DNA of 7,459 bases from an uncultured Lachnospiraceae bacterium (GTDB lineage Bacteria; Bacillota_A; Clostridia; Lachnospirales; Lachnospiraceae), in contig CAMWMM010000235.1 in NCBI GenBank assembly GCA_947175285.1, forward strand, positions 1 through 7,459, written 5' to 3'. Every line of letters starts with the position of its first letter. The first letter of the stretch is position 1. The notes under the pieces are model-generated. The model saw only the letters and a program-made list of their open reading frames with translations. It searched no databases and was not told where the DNA came from. This document shows, one piece after another, positions 6,240-7,459 of this stretch. The position numbers were made by a program, and so were the translations under genes.

Positions 6240-7097
6240 CTACTTTCTTGCTCCCGCCTGATATTTCGCATCTTTCGAATTACGATTCATAATCTCCATG
6301 ATCTCATCCACCGTGTACAGCGGTCCTCCTGGATACTCACAGAAGATTCTCTCTCCGTTATATTCTGGGTACAGTTTTTTATAGAGTATGGAATACGGGT
6401 CTGATAATTTGTGGGCAGTTGCAGTATTTTTCTCAATCAATTCTGCCTGCATCTGCGCCATTTCTTCCGCAGTATATAATTTTGCCCCTAAAGGATTCAT
6501 ATACTGTGCCCATTGTACCTTCTCCTTATCAATATACATGGAATCCCCCACTGTGAATGAATAATCGGGTATACCATTGTTTGTTCCTTCTAAAAATTCC
6601 TTAAAATTATTCACATCCATATTGCCATTCAAATAATCTTCCCAGAAATTTTCATGAGCGGCAAATAGAAAATTATCCATAAATTTCCCTGCGTAGTTTA
6701 AAAATTCTGTTGTATTTTCATACTGCGATTCATCTGTAAACAGGATTTCCCATTCATATTCATCCTGTCCCGGTTTACTACAGCGAATTCCATCTTTATC
6801 GACCGCAATCAAATACATTTCTTCCTTACGATTACCCTCTTCATCCACTTCCTGCAAAGGAAATCTAGCTTGTACTGTATCTGATACAATGCTTTCCTCC
6901 TGTCCCATTAACGGATTTGTTGATTTAAATGATTCATATATATCCTGTACATTGGCATACTGCCTTGTACTTTCGGAAAAAGATTCCTCTATTGCCCGTT
7001 TCTGCTGATAAAGTTGTCCCTCATTGCTTTTATTGTATCTATTCGTTGTTGCTACATTGTTCTGATAATAATTCTGTCCTATTCCATTAATACTCAT
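6240..7097 (-). CDS. Uncharacterised MSINGI-type protein A (285 aa)
   Basis: The function is unknown. The protein opens MSINGIGQNYYQNN, with a polar Asn/Tyr/Gln-rich stretch to about residue 50. A core then shows MYLIAVDKDGIRCSKPG (94-110), YEWEILFTDESQY (114-126), FAAHENFWEDYLNG (145-158), PDYSFTVGDSMYIDKEKVQW (177-196), and two similar short motifs, LYTAEEMA (207-214) and LYTVDEIM (260-267). IFCEYPGGP (251-259) precedes the second. It is acidic and Tyr/Trp-rich, with no signal peptide or membrane helix. The start has GGAG about eleven bases upstream, a slightly long spacing. Beyond the first six residues I see no clear similarity to A'. It begins 20 bases after the B stop. I recall similar Lachnospiraceae proteins annotated as domains of unknown function (possibly DUF3879 or DUF4885), but cannot confirm this. 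Confidence 0.86.
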   Translation of the reverse strand: MSINGIGQNYYQNNVATTNRYNKSNEGQLYQQKRAIEESFSESTRQYANVQDIYESFKSTNPLMGQEESIVSDTVQARFPLQEVDEEGNRKEEMYLIAVDKDGIRCSKPGQDEYEWEILFTDESQYENTTEFLNYAGKFMDNFLFAAHENFWEDYLNGNMDVNNFKEFLEGTNNGIPDYSFTVGDSMYIDKEKVQWAQYMNPLGAKLYTAEEMAQMQAELIEKNTATAHKLSDPYSILYKKLYPEYNGERIFCEYPGGPLYTVDEIMEIMNRNSKDAKYQAGARK

Positions 7098-7117
7098 GTT
7101 TTCAAAGTCTCCATTTG

Positions 7118-7459
7118 CTATAGCTTACTTTTACAGAAAGTCAGAATATCATTGATCCATTTGTCATACCGCAGATACCCGTCCCAATTTCCAAGTGTTT
7201 TCATATCATGCATCAGCGCATATGCCGCTGAGAGATAATCCGCTTTGTCCTGATAAGAAGCGGTGCCTGACTTATCTTTCATAATAGCCATACTAAGGAA
7301 ATTGCTGTCTGATTTATTTCCGGTATGTGCATTTAACGCAAGCATCTCCGTGTAAGAGCAGCTATTAGGGTTTACCTTGCTTACATCCACTGTCTGTTCA
7401 TATTCATTTCCGTTTTTGTCCATACCTTTTACAAGATAAACCGGATTATCCTCTGAATA
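7118..7459 (-). CDS. Uncharacterised protein B, relative of B' (5' end cut by window edge)
   Basis: The frame stays open to the right edge, so the gene starts outside the window; the internal ATG at 7421-7423 is not the start. The visible 113 residues begin YSEDNPVYLVKGMDKNGNEY, matching YSEENPVIKV of B' in position and character. VDVSKVNPNS then aligns with ININEVNPRN, and TEMLALNAH with IEMFALCNY. The rest differs more: a Ser/Lys-rich middle, a helical YLSAAYALMHDMKTLGNW, and a C-terminus ending ILTFCKSKL. B' has a similar helical end (MVQTMMKDYMEAG). The stop is TAG at 7118-7120, 20 bases before the A start. Function unknown. By comparison with B', about 60-70 residues should be missing at the N-terminus. 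Confidence 0.82.
   Translation of the reverse strand, partial: YSEDNPVYLVKGMDKNGNEYEQTVDVSKVNPNSCSYTEMLALNAHTGNKSDSNFLSMAIMKDKSGTASYQDKADYLSAAYALMHDMKTLGNWDGYLRYDKWINDILTFCKSKL

Overview
The window is most likely chromosomal DNA of a low-to-moderate GC member of the Clostridia, probably a motile, gut-type Lachnospiraceae. This rests on the sigma-A-like promoters, strong Shine-Dalgarno sites, a Cache-type chemoreceptor of Firmicutes style, an Rpn/PD-(D/E)XK 'transposase-nuclease' relic, and a set of MSINGI-type hypothetical proteins that I associate with that family from memory. Every convincing gene is on the minus strand, so transcription runs from high to low coordinates.

Right part (4690-7459): four closely spaced genes of unknown function, in the order B (cut by the right edge), A, B', A'. 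B and B' are diverged relatives. A and A' share only a six-residue N-terminus (MSINGI) and are otherwise different proteins. The gaps of 20, 54 and 26 bases suggest one transcript whose promoter lies outside the window. None shows a classical signal peptide or membrane segment. This alternating cluster is the least explained part of the window.

Middle (3892-4689): a sigma-A-like promoter with an extended -10 begins just after the A' stop. It leads through a leader of about 170 bases to a perfect Shine-Dalgarno site and the first 16 codons of an Rpn-family nuclease. A frame-shifting internal deletion then joins this start to the C-terminal part of the same family. The catalytic core is missing, so this is a pseudogene.

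Left-centre (226-3840): an operon of a methyl-accepting chemotaxis protein, a class I/II aminotransferase and a TetR/AcrR regulator, with junctions of 16 and 10 bases. It has a clear promoter (TTGACA-18-TATACT), a 9-bp hairpin followed by five T in the leader, and a 16-bp palindrome (GTTAGTGTTCACTAAC) just before the first gene. The palindrome is a plausible operator for the operon's own TetR protein. A long intrinsic terminator overlaps the TetR stop codon.

Left edge (1-198): a separate promoter (TTGAAA-17-TAAAAT) drives a small Lys/Gly/Ala-rich protein with one hydrophobic segment; its 3' end is outside the window.

No tRNA, rRNA, CRISPR array or intact insertion sequence was seen.
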